Source: Streptomyces sp. NRRL S-87 (GTDB lineage: Bacteria; Actinomycetota; Actinomycetes; Streptomycetales; Streptomycetaceae). Taken from it: a stretch of DNA of 64,000 bases. The notes under the pieces were generated by a model that worked only from the letters and a program-made list of their open reading frames with translations, searched no databases and was not told where the DNA came from. The stretch covers positions 62,001 to 126,000 of the forward strand of contig NZ_JOGB01000006.1 of assembly GCF_000719335.1 (NCBI RefSeq), written 5' to 3'. Below, piece after piece: positions 45,854 to 54,078 of the stretch; the stretch's first letter is position 1, and each line of letters starts with the position of its first letter. The position numbers and the translations under genes were made by a program.

Positions 45854-46249
45854 CGGCGAGGCCGGGGGGCGGGACGGTACGACCCCCTTGAGCTCACCCA
45901 GCTTCTTGAGCAGGTCCTCGTAGCGCTTCTTCGCCTCGGCCTCGGTCTCCAGTGACCTGACCGCTTCGGTCAGCTCCACCAGCCGGCGGTCGAGGTCGAC
46001 GGGGCTGGGCGCCGTGGAGATCACGTGAACGGTCACCGTCGAGCCCGCCTCGACGATCGCACCGGCAGAGGGGTCGAGGCGGAAGACGGTGTCCTTGGCG
46101 CCCTCGGTGATGATCTCGTGGAACTGGGGGACCAGTCCGAGTGTCCTGAGCCGCTGCTCGGCCTCGCCGCGCTTGCGTCCCATCAGGTCGGGGACGCCCA
46201 CCTGGCCGCCGGTCTGACCCGTGGCGGGTCCGAAGGTCAACGTGTCCAT
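45842..46249 (-). CDS. PASTA-domain protein with coiled-coil tail
   Basis: A 135-residue protein. Residues about 17-80 form one PASTA domain (VGVPDLMGRKRGEAEQRL, LGLVPQF, VTVHVIS), a fold known for binding muropeptides and beta-lactams. Residues about 84-122 form an amphipathic coiled coil (LDRRLVELTEAV ... YEDLLKKLGELK). There is no kinase, signal peptide or membrane segment, so it is a free PASTA module, which is unusual. It starts 7 bp after the previous gene's stop and ends in the tandem repeat just before the giant fusion gene. It likely recruits a partner to the cell wall or acts as an adaptor (inference). Confidence 0.85.
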   Translation of the reverse strand: MDTLTFGPATGQTGGQVGVPDLMGRKRGEAEQRLRTLGLVPQFHEIITEGAKDTVFRLDPSAGAIVEAGSTVTVHVISTAPSPVDLDRRLVELTEAVRSLETEAEAKKRYEDLLKKLGELKGVVPSRPPASPGKP

Positions 46250-46256
46250 CTGCGCC

Positions 46257-46817
46257 TCACTTCTTGGTCAGCATCGACAGGAGGAGCAGGTTCGTCATCA
46301 TGTCGCCGCCGAGTCCGCCCTTGCCGGCGTCGCCCCCGCTCATGCCGGGCATGAGGAGCAGCAGCGGCAGGAGGGTGGAGAACTGGTTCTGCGACTGCGT
46401 GACCACCTTGACCTGCTTGCTGCCGACGGAGGCGTCCACCGACTCCTGGGTGAGCATCGGCAGGAGCAGGGTGAGCATCTTGGTCTGCTGGAGGTCCGCC
46501 CGGATCACGTCCGAGCCCTTCTTGCGCTCCTCGGCCTCCTTGCGGACGGTCGCGGCCAGCCGGTTCTGGCTGGCGGTGAGCGAATCGGTGCGTGCCTCCA
46601 GGGACTTGACCGCGTTGCCCAGGGTCTCGATCTTGCTGTCCAGGTTGCGGACGCTGCTCTGCACCTGGCTCTGGCTCGCGGGCGCCGGCGTATGTCTCGG
46701 TGTGAAGCTGCTGCGCCGGGAGGGCGTTCGCATGCTGCGGCGGCCCGGGGAGCCCTCGTCGAACTCGTCGAAGTCGAGGCCGTCCAGCAGGGTGTCGAGC
46801 TCGTCGTACCCGCTCAT
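46257..46817 (-). CDS. Coiled-coil protein with hydrophobic C-terminus
   Basis: A 186-residue protein. Residues 1-22 are very acidic (YDELDTLLDGLDFDEFDE), 25-50 basic/Ser/Pro-rich, 52-112 a coiled coil (SVRNLDSKIETLGNAVKSLE). 114-186 contains three short hydrophobic patches (MLTLLLPML, FSTLLPLLLLMPGM, MMTNLLLLSML) split by a Gly loop. These patches look more like self-assembly or membrane-insertion segments than regular membrane helices. The ATG overlaps the stop of the upstream gene (ATGA). It is not a family I recognise. Confidence 0.8.
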   Translation of the reverse strand: MSGYDELDTLLDGLDFDEFDEGSPGRRSMRTPSRRSSFTPRHTPAPASQSQVQSSVRNLDSKIETLGNAVKSLEARTDSLTASQNRLAATVRKEAEERKKGSDVIRADLQQTKMLTLLLPMLTQESVDASVGSKQVKVVTQSQNQFSTLLPLLLLMPGMSGGDAGKGGLGGDMMTNLLLLSMLTKK

Positions 46818-47320
46818 GGGTGGGTCCTTTCGCGCGGGGGTGGTGGTTCGGTGGGACGGGTGGGGGGAACACGCCGGTGGAGGCGGGCGTGTACGGCGAC
46901 CGCGGGGCGTACCAGGCGGGCGAAGAGGGCCGGCTCCGGGGTGGTGAAGCCGGGCGCGCCCCGCCCGCGGCACCAGCGGCAGGTGTGCTCCGCGCCGAAG
47001 CAGGCGGGGCAGGCGCCGAGCGCGGCCGCCAGGTCGTCCAGCAGCTCGTACGCGGCGTCCCGTTGGGCGGTGAGCTCGGCAACGTGCCGGCGGACCGCCG
47101 CGGCCCGCTCCTCACGGCCTGCGAGCCGCCGGGCGTCCTCGGCCGCCCGGCGCTCGGCCTCCTCGGCCTCCGCCAGTTCCTGCTGCAACCGCGCCTCGCG
47201 CTCGCCGAGCAGCTGGGCCAGTTGGGCCGCGGGGCTGTCCGCGGCGATCCGGCCATCGGCGGCCGCGTCCCCCGAGAAGTGGCGCTGCAACATCTCGAGC
47301 ATCTGCGGCGACACGGTCAC
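46814..47320 (-). CDS. Coiled-coil protein with DnaJ-like CxxC zinc-ribbon
   Basis: A 168-residue protein. Residues about 30-100 are a strongly charged coiled coil (AEEAERRAAEDARRLAG). Cys104/Cys107 and Cys114/Cys117 form CxxC-x6-CxxCxGxG (CPACFG, CRWCRGRG), resembling one unit of the DnaJ zinc-binding domain. The tail is basic and Pro-rich. It is coupled on both sides: its GTG at 47320 overlaps the stop of the preceding gene, and its stop overlaps the following ATG. Probable role: assembly or chaperone-like adaptor for neighbouring proteins (inference). Confidence 0.8.
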   Translation of the reverse strand: MTVSPQMLEMLQRHFSGDAAADGRIAADSPAAQLAQLLGEREARLQQELAEAEEAERRAAEDARRLAGREERAAAVRRHVAELTAQRDAAYELLDDLAAALGACPACFGAEHTCRWCRGRGAPGFTTPEPALFARLVRPAVAVHARLHRRVPPTRPTEPPPPRERTHP

Positions 47321-48384
47321 CGGGTGTTGACCAGATCGTAGAACCGGGCCTCGAAGTCCTCGGCGTCCGTCAGGGCGTCGTCGTACGCGGCGTCGTCGTA
47401 CGCGGCGTCCTCGTACGCGGCGTCCTCGCCGAACTGGTCGTCGCGGGACAGGTGGTAGTAGTCCGACTCGTCGTACTCGTATCCCGACTCGGACTCGGAC
47501 TCGTCGAACTCGGAACCGTCGAAGGGGAACTCGTCGTGGCCGGGGTCCGCGAGGGGCGCCCCGTCGGAGCCGGAGTGGTCGTCACGGCCGTGCGCGCCGG
47601 TGTCGCCGGCGCCGGCGAAGCGCGTGCTCCGCGCGTTCCCCCCGCAGCCGCACCCGCCGCCCGGTGCCGGACCCCCGGGGCCGTGCCCCTCGGACTCGGC
47701 GAGCAGGCGCAGGAGACCACCAGCCCGCTCCTCGCCCTCGGCCCCCTCGGCCCGGCCGACGGACTCCGTCCACTCCGCACCGGCTTGCCGGGCCAGTGCG
47801 CCGAGCAGGCCCGCGAAGGTTCCGGCCCGCACCGGGACGCCCTGCTGCCCCACGGCCACGGGGGCCGTGCTGCCGGAGGCGAGCGCGGCCAGCGCCCGGG
47901 TCCACTCGGGCCGGCCGAGCAGGGCCAACAGCGCGGAGGTGGCGGAGCCCGCGCCTGCCGTCGCCGGGCCCGGGAGGCCGGGGGGCGTTCCGCCACGGCC
48001 GGCGAGCATGCCCGCGGCGCCCAGGGCACTACCGGTTCCGGCGCCCACGCCGCGGCCCTCACGGCCCCCGTACTGCTGGAGCGCCGACCCCGTACCACCG
48101 AGCAACGCGCCGCCGAGCGCCCCGAAGGGACCGAGGGCACTGCCTGCCGCGGCCCCGCGGAGGATGCCCGGACCGGCCGCCGAGGCGACTCTGCCGACCT
48201 GCCTGGCCGCCTTCTCCAGGGTCCTGCCGAGGCCGCCGAAGAATTCCTCGTACTCGGCGGGCGTGCCCTCCCCGAACGCGTCAGCGAAGGCCTCCTCCAA
48301 CTCCCGGTCGGAGAGCCCGGAGTACCGGGGGTCGAGGACCTCGCGCAACTGCGGGTAGTAGGTGCCCGCGTAGGATTCCGTCAT
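47317..48384 (-). CDS. Glycine-rich protein with acidic repeat tail, first gene of the coupled operon
   Basis: A 355-residue protein. Residues 1-50 are charged and amphipathic (YYPQLREVLDPRYSGLSD, EEFFGGLGRTLEKAARQVGR). About 65-160 is an extended Gly/Ala-rich stretch (GALGGALLGGTGSALQQYG). About 160-235 is helical. It then has GGGCGCGG and a highly acidic tail, including a pentapeptide repeat (AAYDD) encoded by 15-bp DNA units at 47375-47419. A clear ribosome site (GGAGG) precedes the ATG at 48384. There is no signal peptide. It is unlike any enzyme I know; the Gly-rich part could form a glycine-zipper assembly. Confidence 0.8.
   Translation of the reverse strand: MTESYAGTYYPQLREVLDPRYSGLSDRELEEAFADAFGEGTPAEYEEFFGGLGRTLEKAARQVGRVASAAGPGILRGAAAGSALGPFGALGGALLGGTGSALQQYGGREGRGVGAGTGSALGAAGMLAGRGGTPPGLPGPATAGAGSATSALLALLGRPEWTRALAALASGSTAPVAVGQQGVPVRAGTFAGLLGALARQAGAEWTESVGRAEGAEGEERAGGLLRLLAESEGHGPGGPAPGGGCGCGGNARSTRFAGAGDTGAHGRDDHSGSDGAPLADPGHDEFPFDGSEFDESESESGYEYDESDYYHLSRDDQFGEDAAYEDAAYDDAAYDDALTDAEDFEARFYDLVNTR
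47375..47419. repeat. Three tandem 15-bp coding repeats
   Basis: The unit GCGTCGTCGTACGCG is present twice exactly and once with one change, followed by a partial copy. It encodes the Asp/Tyr/Ala pentapeptide repeat in the acidic tail of the overlapping gene and can vary in copy number by slippage. Confidence 0.7.
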
Positions 48385-48678
48385 ACGGACCTCCGTTCGC
48401 ACCGGCCTGCGCGACAGGCCGACGTTCCCAAGGGAGCACGCGGCCGATGCGCCGTGCCACCGGACACGCCGCGCACCCCCCGGCACGCCCCGCAAGGCCG
48501 CCTCCGACCGGGCTACGGCGCCTCCCGGGACACCGGTCCCGCGCTCCGCAGGCTGCGCGGCTGCGACCGCTGCCACGCGTGCGGCGGGCGGGACGGCAGC
48601 CGCACGGCATCGGCCGGGGGGAACGGCGTGGGCGTCGCGGTGCCGGCGGTCAGACGGGGTCAGGTGGGCCGTTCGAAG
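48385..48678. other. Non-coding gap before the coupled operon
   Basis: About 290 bp upstream of the 355-residue protein gene; it should hold the operon's promoter. I see no gene in it; the open frames are Arg/Cys-rich artefacts. Confidence 0.4.
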
Positions 48679-49251
48679 TCATTCGCGGCCGAGGTGGCGC
48701 AGGAGGCGGGCGCGTTCGGCGGAGACGCCGGCTGCGGGTGCGGGGGCTGCCGGCTTCCCGCGGGGTTCCCCCGCGTGGGCGGCGAGCGCGTCCTCGATGG
48801 CGGTGCTGGTGAGGTGGACCGCCTGTTCGGTCCATTCCTGCGGCCAGGCGGTGATGAGGTACTGCTCGACGGGATCGTGGTCGGTGCCGTCGGGGTTGTG
48901 GGTGCGGCCGGTGGCGTGGACGCGCAGGCGGTACCAACCGGGGCCCCGGGCGGTGAGGTACGGCAGTTCGTCGGTGACGTAGCCGGGGTCGACGAACATG
49001 GCGCCGTCGGGCGAGTGGACGCTGGCCTCGACGATCTCCTCCCACGAGCCGGTCTCGACCGGGGGCGCCTGGTCGAGGACTTGCGTGCGCACGCTCACGG
49101 GCCCGGTGTGGATGCCGGTCAGGATCCAGGCTCCGGAGTCCATCGGTGCGAGCAGCCCGTTCGACCAGCGAGTGGAGTTCACATCGACGGTCTCCCCGTC
49201 CGAGATGGAGAACAGCCCGTCGTTGACGGATACGGCTAACGACATGTCCAT
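48679..49251 (-). CDS. Hypothetical protein with an early TTA codon
   Basis: About 190 residues, no signal peptide, beta-rich with many Trp (WSNGLLAPMDSGAWILTG, GPGWYRLRVHATG), ending in an Ala/Pro linker and a basic helix (RARLLRHLGRE). Codon 5 is TTA (49237-49239), the rare leucine codon read only by the bldA tRNA in Streptomyces, so expression is probably tied to development. The start could also be the ATG at 49245, which puts TTA at codon 3. I do not recognise the family. The ribosome site is weak. Confidence 0.75.
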   Translation of the reverse strand: MDMSLAVSVNDGLFSISDGETVDVNSTRWSNGLLAPMDSGAWILTGIHTGPVSVRTQVLDQAPPVETGSWEEIVEASVHSPDGAMFVDPGYVTDELPYLTARGPGWYRLRVHATGRTHNPDGTDHDPVEQYLITAWPQEWTEQAVHLTSTAIEDALAAHAGEPRGKPAAPAPAAGVSAERARLLRHLGRE

Positions 49252-49395
49252 GGGGGCGAGCCTAGCGCTCGACGGCCGCGCGGGCGCGGGCGCGAGGACG
49301 GATCCGCCGCACACGCCCGCGCCTTCGTTCTCCTCCTGGTCCTTCGTCCTCGTCCTGGCCCCGGCCGTTGCCCTGGGCCCGGCTGTGGGACCTTT

Positions 49396-50250
49396 CTAGC
49401 GGCCGATGAGGACGCGGAAGGGGTCACCTTGCAGGACGCGCTCGGCCCGGTAGAAGTTGGTGGTCACCCCGCCCTGGTAGTTCTGGTCGCCCTCGGCGAT
49501 GTAGCACGCGCTCGCGCCCTTCGGCCCGCTCCGCGAGGGCACCCCGCGGACGGAGCAGCCGGGGAAGGTGCGGCGCTGGCCCCCGGCGGACATGCCCTGC
49601 TGCGAGGTGGCCAGCGGGTACTCGTCGCACGTCTTGCCCCGCGGGCGGGTCTCCCGCGGCGGGCAGGCCCGGTCCCGGTTCAGCCTGCGGACCGACTCCG
49701 TCGTCGTACGGGTCAACGGCCTGTCGAACGTCGCGCCGGGCAGCCCGGAGCGCTGGGCGCGGGTGATGTGGGAGGCCAGTTGGGGCGCGCCGGCCTTGCT
49801 GTAGATCATCGGGGAGGCGTACCAGGGGACGACGCAGCCGACGCGGGGGCGGCCGGCGGTGGCGTTGTCGCAGCGGAACTCGTTCAGCGTGACCTTCGTG
49901 GTGGCCGGCGTGTAGGGGGCGTTGGTGAAGGTGAGCGTCCAGGTGGTGGCGCAGCGGCCGATCGCCCCGGTCCGGGTGGCGGTGGTGTCGAAGAACGACT
50001 CCCCGAGCTTCCACGAGTTCAGAGGGGCGAGCTTCTTGGTGGGGAACTTCCACTCGGTGACCTTGCAGGCGCCGTTCTTCGTGGCCTTGCCGCCGAGGGA
50101 GGCCTTCATGGCGTCGCCCCAGCCGCGGTAGGCGGAGACCTCCATCTGGTAGCCCCAGGTGGGCAGACCGGAGTCCCCGTAGCTGTAGTTGATCACGTTC
50201 ATCTCGGCCTTGCCGGTGACCTGCCGGCGGCCCTGCACCACGGAACCCAT
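49396..50250 (-). pseudogene. NucA/NucB-type deoxyribonuclease, N-terminus missing
   Basis: The last 110 residues carry the NucA/NucB nuclease pattern (TCDEYPLATSQQG ... GVTTNFYRAERVL). Before it is a conserved-looking region with several Cys (GRCATTWTLTFTN). Such proteins are normally secreted, yet no signal peptide is present. The frame opens only about 120 bp from the tRNA gene, with no ribosome site, and begins in what looks like mid-domain (VQGRRQVTGKAEMNV). I read it as a 5'-truncated remnant. The first usable ATG is at 50250 or 50202; the frame is otherwise intact, so a cytosolic product is possible. Confidence 0.6.
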
Positions 50251-50358
50251 CCCCGAGCACGAGCGGCGGCGTGGACAAGTGGACTGCCGCGAGGCGCGAC
50301 GGCGCCGTGCCGCGGGCAACGGGGCCCGCGGTCAAGGGGCGGAGGAGGCGGGGCGGGG

Positions 50359-50433
50359 CGGGGCCGGCCGGATTCGAACCGGCGTCCTCATGATTTTGGA
50401 GACCACGCGCGTCGACCTCTGCGCTACGGCCCC
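50359..50433 (-). tRNA. tRNA-Trp (CCA anticodon), divergent
   Basis: On the minus strand: a perfect 7-bp acceptor stem (GGGGCCG/CGGCCCC), a perfect 5-bp T stem around TTCGAAT, an anticodon loop CTCCAAA giving CCA, and discriminator G. The anticodon stem (GTGGT/ATCAT) relies on two G-T pairs, and the D arm is irregular (no base 26 if a 4-bp stem is drawn). No CCA is encoded. It differs strongly from the standard bacterial tRNA-Trp body, so it is either an extra or element-borne tRNA, or decaying. Confidence 0.7.
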
Positions 50434-50544
50434 GCCCACCTCCGCATCCTAGGCGCCGCACACGTCGCACGTCCCCCGGGTCCCCGCGCCGGCGTCCCGC
50501 CAGGGTTGCGGGACCGCGCCCGCCGACCGGCGCTGCTCAACGGC

Positions 50545-51324
50545 TCAACTACGCAGGTGCGAAGCTCCGTTCAGGTCCAGGATCGCACCCGAGGACCATT
50601 CGGCCGCCGGGGAGGCGAGCCAGAGGACGGCCGCGGCGATCTCCGACGGGTCGGCAACCCGGCCGAACGGGCTCTGCGCACGGATGGCGGCGCCTTCCGG
50701 GCCCTCCAGACGCGGGGCGACGCGTTCCGTCCCGAAGAAGCCGGGCGCGACCGAGGCGACGGCGATGCCGTACGGGGCCAGGGACACCGCCAGGGACTGG
50801 CCGAGCGCGTGGACCGCGGCCTTCGTCGCCCCGTAGGCGGGGTGGTCGGGCTCGCCCCGGAAGGCTCCCCGGGAGCCGATGTTGACGATGCGGCCGCCGG
50901 TGCCCTGGTCGATCATCCGTCGTGCCGCGAGGTGGCTGAGGTTCGCGGTGGCGAGCAGGTTCACGGACACGTGCCGTTGCCACACCGCCACCCACTCGTC
51001 GTACGGGGTCTCGGGCAGGGGGTGGCGTACGTTGACCGCCGCGTTGTTGACCAGGACGTCGATGCCGCCGAGGGCATCGGCCGCCGCGTCCGCCACGGCG
51101 GCCGCCGCCACGGGGTCGGCGAGGTCGCCGCCGACGAGGGTGTGGCCGCCACCGGCAAGGGAGGCGAGGGTGGCGCGGGCGTCCTCGGCCCGGGAACCGT
51201 AGTGGACGGCGACCTTGTCGCCGTTGGCCGCGAACGCCTGGGCGAGCGCGCGGCCGAGGCCCCGCGAGGCGCCGCTGACGAGGACGCGTCGGCCCGATGC
51301 GGGCAGGTTCAATGGTTCCTCCAT
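50545..51324 (-). CDS. SDR family oxidoreductase
   Basis: A 259-residue classical short-chain dehydrogenase: VSGASRGLGRALAQAF, NNAA motif, IVNIGSRGAF with the active-site YGATK, and C-terminal SSGAILDLNG. The order matches FabG-like 3-oxoacyl/sugar dehydrogenases. Tyr, Lys, Ser and Asn of the tetrad are all present. NADP preference is suggested by basic residues after the second strand. Good GGAG ribosome site. Substrate unknown; no linked pathway genes. Confidence 0.9.
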   Translation of the reverse strand: MEEPLNLPASGRRVLVSGASRGLGRALAQAFAANGDKVAVHYGSRAEDARATLASLAGGGHTLVGGDLADPVAAAAVADAAADALGGIDVLVNNAAVNVRHPLPETPYDEWVAVWQRHVSVNLLATANLSHLAARRMIDQGTGGRIVNIGSRGAFRGEPDHPAYGATKAAVHALGQSLAVSLAPYGIAVASVAPGFFGTERVAPRLEGPEGAAIRAQSPFGRVADPSEIAAAVLWLASPAAEWSSGAILDLNGASHLRS

Positions 51325-51738
51325 GCAGCGGTCCGCTCCTCGCTCACGGAGGAGCGGACGTCGTCCGGGAAGACGACCCTAAAGTCGATCAAGAGGTGAC
51401 GCCATCGGCGGACGCCGCCGGCCCGGGAGCAGTGGACGCGCCGCTCCCCGGGCGACCCTTCCCCGCACCCTTCGGGTCGGCCGGTCCGCTGCCTGTTGCC
51501 TGCTGCTCCGCGGCTTGTACATCCCCGAATCCAGGGGGCCGCAGCGTCACGGATCCGGCCCACCATGAGAAACGAGACCGGAACGTACGCGGCCGGCTCG
51601 CACGGCGAGGCCGGAACGTCCTCCCTCATCGAGCCCCCGCCGCACCCGGCCCGGTCTTCCGAAGATCCCGCACAGGCATGGCGTGCGGACACCGCCACGT
51701 CCTTGCCGGGACCACCTCCTCACCGAAGGGAAACGGAC
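51325..51738. other. 414-bp divergent intergenic region
   Basis: It separates the SDR gene (minus) from a small hypothetical gene (plus). I see no credible gene: the open frames are low complexity. It probably contains two divergent promoters; no strong palindrome was found. Confidence 0.5.
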
Positions 51739-52128
51739 ATGCCCCACAGCGATCTTCATGAACCCGTCTCCGGGAACACGGCCGGCAGCAGCGCGACGGT
51801 GGCCCGGCCCGAGCAGGCGATCCCGTCCACGGGCGCCGGCGGGGGCGAGGCACTACTGAATCCGGAGCTGGCCGCCATGACCTTCGACCTCGTGGGCCAC
51901 GGGGTCTTCGACAGGGTCCTGACGGTGCCCGGCTTCGGGGGAGCCTTCGCCATGGTGCTCGCCAGCGTCACGGAGTTCAGCCCCGGCACCGACAAGCCCA
52001 TCATGGGAGACGCGGTCATCACCCTGCACAACGTGGTGCCCCTGGACGGAGGGCGCGTGCACGTCCGGGTGGAGTCGCGCTGGCCCGAGGACCTCTCCAT
52101 CAGGGTCCAGCTCCTGTACTTCGTCTGA
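51739..52128 (+). CDS. Hypothetical small protein (129 aa)
   Basis: ATG at 51739 with GAAGGGAAA ribosome site. The first 40 residues are polar and low complexity. Residues 45-129 look like a compact beta-sheet domain (LAAMTFDLVGHGVFDRVL, DAVITLHNVVPLDGGRVHVR, LSIRVQLLYFV). No signal peptide, no Cys, no recognised family. The longer open frame upstream (to 51496) is low complexity and is not used. Confidence 0.65.
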   Translation: MPHSDLHEPVSGNTAGSSATVARPEQAIPSTGAGGGEALLNPELAAMTFDLVGHGVFDRVLTVPGFGGAFAMVLASVTEFSPGTDKPIMGDAVITLHNVVPLDGGRVHVRVESRWPEDLSIRVQLLYFV

Positions 52129-52288
52129 ACCTGCTCACCGGCCCCGGTCGCGACCCGGGAGGGCGCGGCCGGCGGCCTGCTCCGAGCCGGCGACCTGGGG
52201 CCGTTTGAGCGCGGCTCGAGCGGTTAGCCGAGCCCTTGGGCCCTTCGATGCCCGAGGGGCGGGATCCGCGTGGTGGAGGAGTTCGGTG

Positions 52289-54076
52289 ATGAAGGTTTCC
52301 GACTACGTGCTGCAGCGCCTGCGTGACTGGGAGGTGGAGTACGTGTTCGCCTACCCGGGGGACGGCATCAACGGGCTGCTGGCCGCGTGGGGCCGCGCCG
52401 GGGACGAGCCGCGCTTCATCCAGGCGCGGCACGAGGAGATGGCCGCGTTCGAGGCCGTCGGATACGCGAAGTTCTCCGGCCGCACCGCCGTGTGCGCCGC
52501 CACCTCCGGTCCGGGGGCGATCCACCTGCTCAACGGCCTGTACGACGCCAGGCTCGACCACGTGCCCGTCGTGGCGATCGTCGGGCAGACCGACCGGAGC
52601 GCGATGGGCGGCTCCTACCAGCAGGAGGTCGACCTGGTCAGCCTGTACAAGGACGTGGCCTCGGAGTTCTGCGAGATGGTCACCGTTCCCGCTCAGCTGC
52701 CGAACGTCCTGGACCGCGCGATGCGCATCGCCGCCACGCGGCGCACCGTCACCGCGGTGATCATCCCGGCCGACGTGCAGGAGCTCGACCACGAGCCGCC
52801 CGCGCACGCGTTCAAACAGGTGCCCTCCAGCCTCGGCGTCCCCCGCTACGCCCCGGTTCCGGCCGACGAGGACCTGGCGCGGGCGGCGGAGGTCCTCAAC
52901 GCCGGCGAGAAGGTGGCGATGCTGGTCGGTCAGGGCGCCCGGCGCGCGCGCCGGGAGGTCGAGCAGGTCGCCGGGCTCCTGGGGGCCGGGGTGGCGAAGG
53001 CGCTGCTGGGCAAGGACGCGCTGCCCGACACCCTCCCGTACGTGACGGGGTCGATCGGGCTGCTCGGCACCCGCCCGTCGTACGAGCTGATGCGTGACTG
53101 CGACACGCTGCTCGTGGTGGGATCCAGCTTCCCGTACACCCAGTTCCTGCCCGAGTTCGACCAGGCGCGGGCGGTGCAGATCGACCTCGACCCCTCCTTG
53201 GTGGGACTGCGCTACCCCTTCGAGGTCAACCTGGTCGGTGACGCCGGCGGGACGCTGCGCCGGCTGATCCCGCTGCTGGAGGCGAAGGAGGCCGGCGCGT
53301 GGCGCAAGACGGTCGAGGAGAACGCGGCGCGCTGGTGGGAGGTGATGCAGCGCCGCGCGGAGGTACCGGCGGACCCGGTCAACCCCGAGTACGTCGTGCA
53401 CGCCCTGGACGGCCTGCTGCCCGAGAACGCGATCGTGGCCGCGGACTCCGGCTCGGTGGCGAACTGGTACGCCCGGCACCTGCGGTTCCGCGGCGGGATG
53501 CGCGGTTCGCTGTCGGGCACGCTCGCCACGATGGGGCCGGGGGTGCCGTACGTGATCGGCGCGAAGTTCGCGCACCCGGACCGGCCGGCGGTCGCGCTCG
53601 TCGGCGACGGCGCGATGCAGATGAACGGCCTCGCCGAGCTGATCACCGCCGCGAAGTACTACCGGGAGTGGGCGGACCCCCGGATGGTCGTGGCGGTGTT
53701 GAACAACCACGACCTGAACCAGGTCACCTGGGAGATGCGGGCGATGCAGGGCGCCCCGCAGTTCGAGGCGTCCCAGCAGCTGCCCGACGTGCGCTACGCG
53801 GACGTCGCCCGGCTGTTCGGCCTGCACGGCGTACGGGTGGAGCGCCCCGAGGACGTGGAGCCGGCGTGGCGCCAGGCGCTGGCCGCGGACCGCCCGTTCG
53901 TCATCGACTTCCGCACCGATCCGGCGGTACCGCCGATCCCGCCGCACGCCACCTGGGAGCAGATCAAGGCCGCTGCCCTGTCCGTGCTGAAGGGCGACAG
54001 CGACCGCGGCTCCGTCATCCGGCAAGGCGTGAAGGCCAAGGTCCAGGAGATCCTTCCGGGCAACGGAGGGAACTGA
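52289..54076 (+). CDS. Thiamine-pyrophosphate enzyme, pyruvate oxidase/acetolactate synthase-like
   Basis: A 595-residue protein with the three-domain TPP layout: Pyr domain with catalytic Glu50 (RHEEMAAFEAVGYAKF) and SGPGAIHL; middle domain; PP domain with GDGAMQMNG ... VAVLNNHDLN, the GDG-NN TPP motif. Sequence features resemble PoxB/pyruvate dehydrogenase (quinone)-type enzymes more than AHAS. Strong GGAGGAG ribosome site. The next gene, a large FAD/Fe-S dehydrogenase, follows after 2 bp, so a pyruvate/lactate-type redox role is plausible. FAD binding is expected for oxidase types but cannot be proved here. Confidence 0.88.
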   Translation: MKVSDYVLQRLRDWEVEYVFAYPGDGINGLLAAWGRAGDEPRFIQARHEEMAAFEAVGYAKFSGRTAVCAATSGPGAIHLLNGLYDARLDHVPVVAIVGQTDRSAMGGSYQQEVDLVSLYKDVASEFCEMVTVPAQLPNVLDRAMRIAATRRTVTAVIIPADVQELDHEPPAHAFKQVPSSLGVPRYAPVPADEDLARAAEVLNAGEKVAMLVGQGARRARREVEQVAGLLGAGVAKALLGKDALPDTLPYVTGSIGLLGTRPSYELMRDCDTLLVVGSSFPYTQFLPEFDQARAVQIDLDPSLVGLRYPFEVNLVGDAGGTLRRLIPLLEAKEAGAWRKTVEENAARWWEVMQRRAEVPADPVNPEYVVHALDGLLPENAIVAADSGSVANWYARHLRFRGGMRGSLSGTLATMGPGVPYVIGAKFAHPDRPAVALVGDGAMQMNGLAELITAAKYYREWADPRMVVAVLNNHDLNQVTWEMRAMQGAPQFEASQQLPDVRYADVARLFGLHGVRVERPEDVEPAWRQALAADRPFVIDFRTDPAVPPIPPHATWEQIKAAALSVLKGDSDRGSVIRQGVKAKVQEILPGNGGN

Positions 54077-54078
54077 CG

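Noticed and set aside
50359..50433. Direct-repeat partner (attachment site) of the tRNA 3' end inside the window
   Set aside because: I found no second copy of the T-arm/acceptor sequence by eye; a computed search beyond the window would be needed.
50189..50452. Small plus-strand frame over the tRNA gene
   Set aside because: It crosses a tRNA and has no ribosome site.
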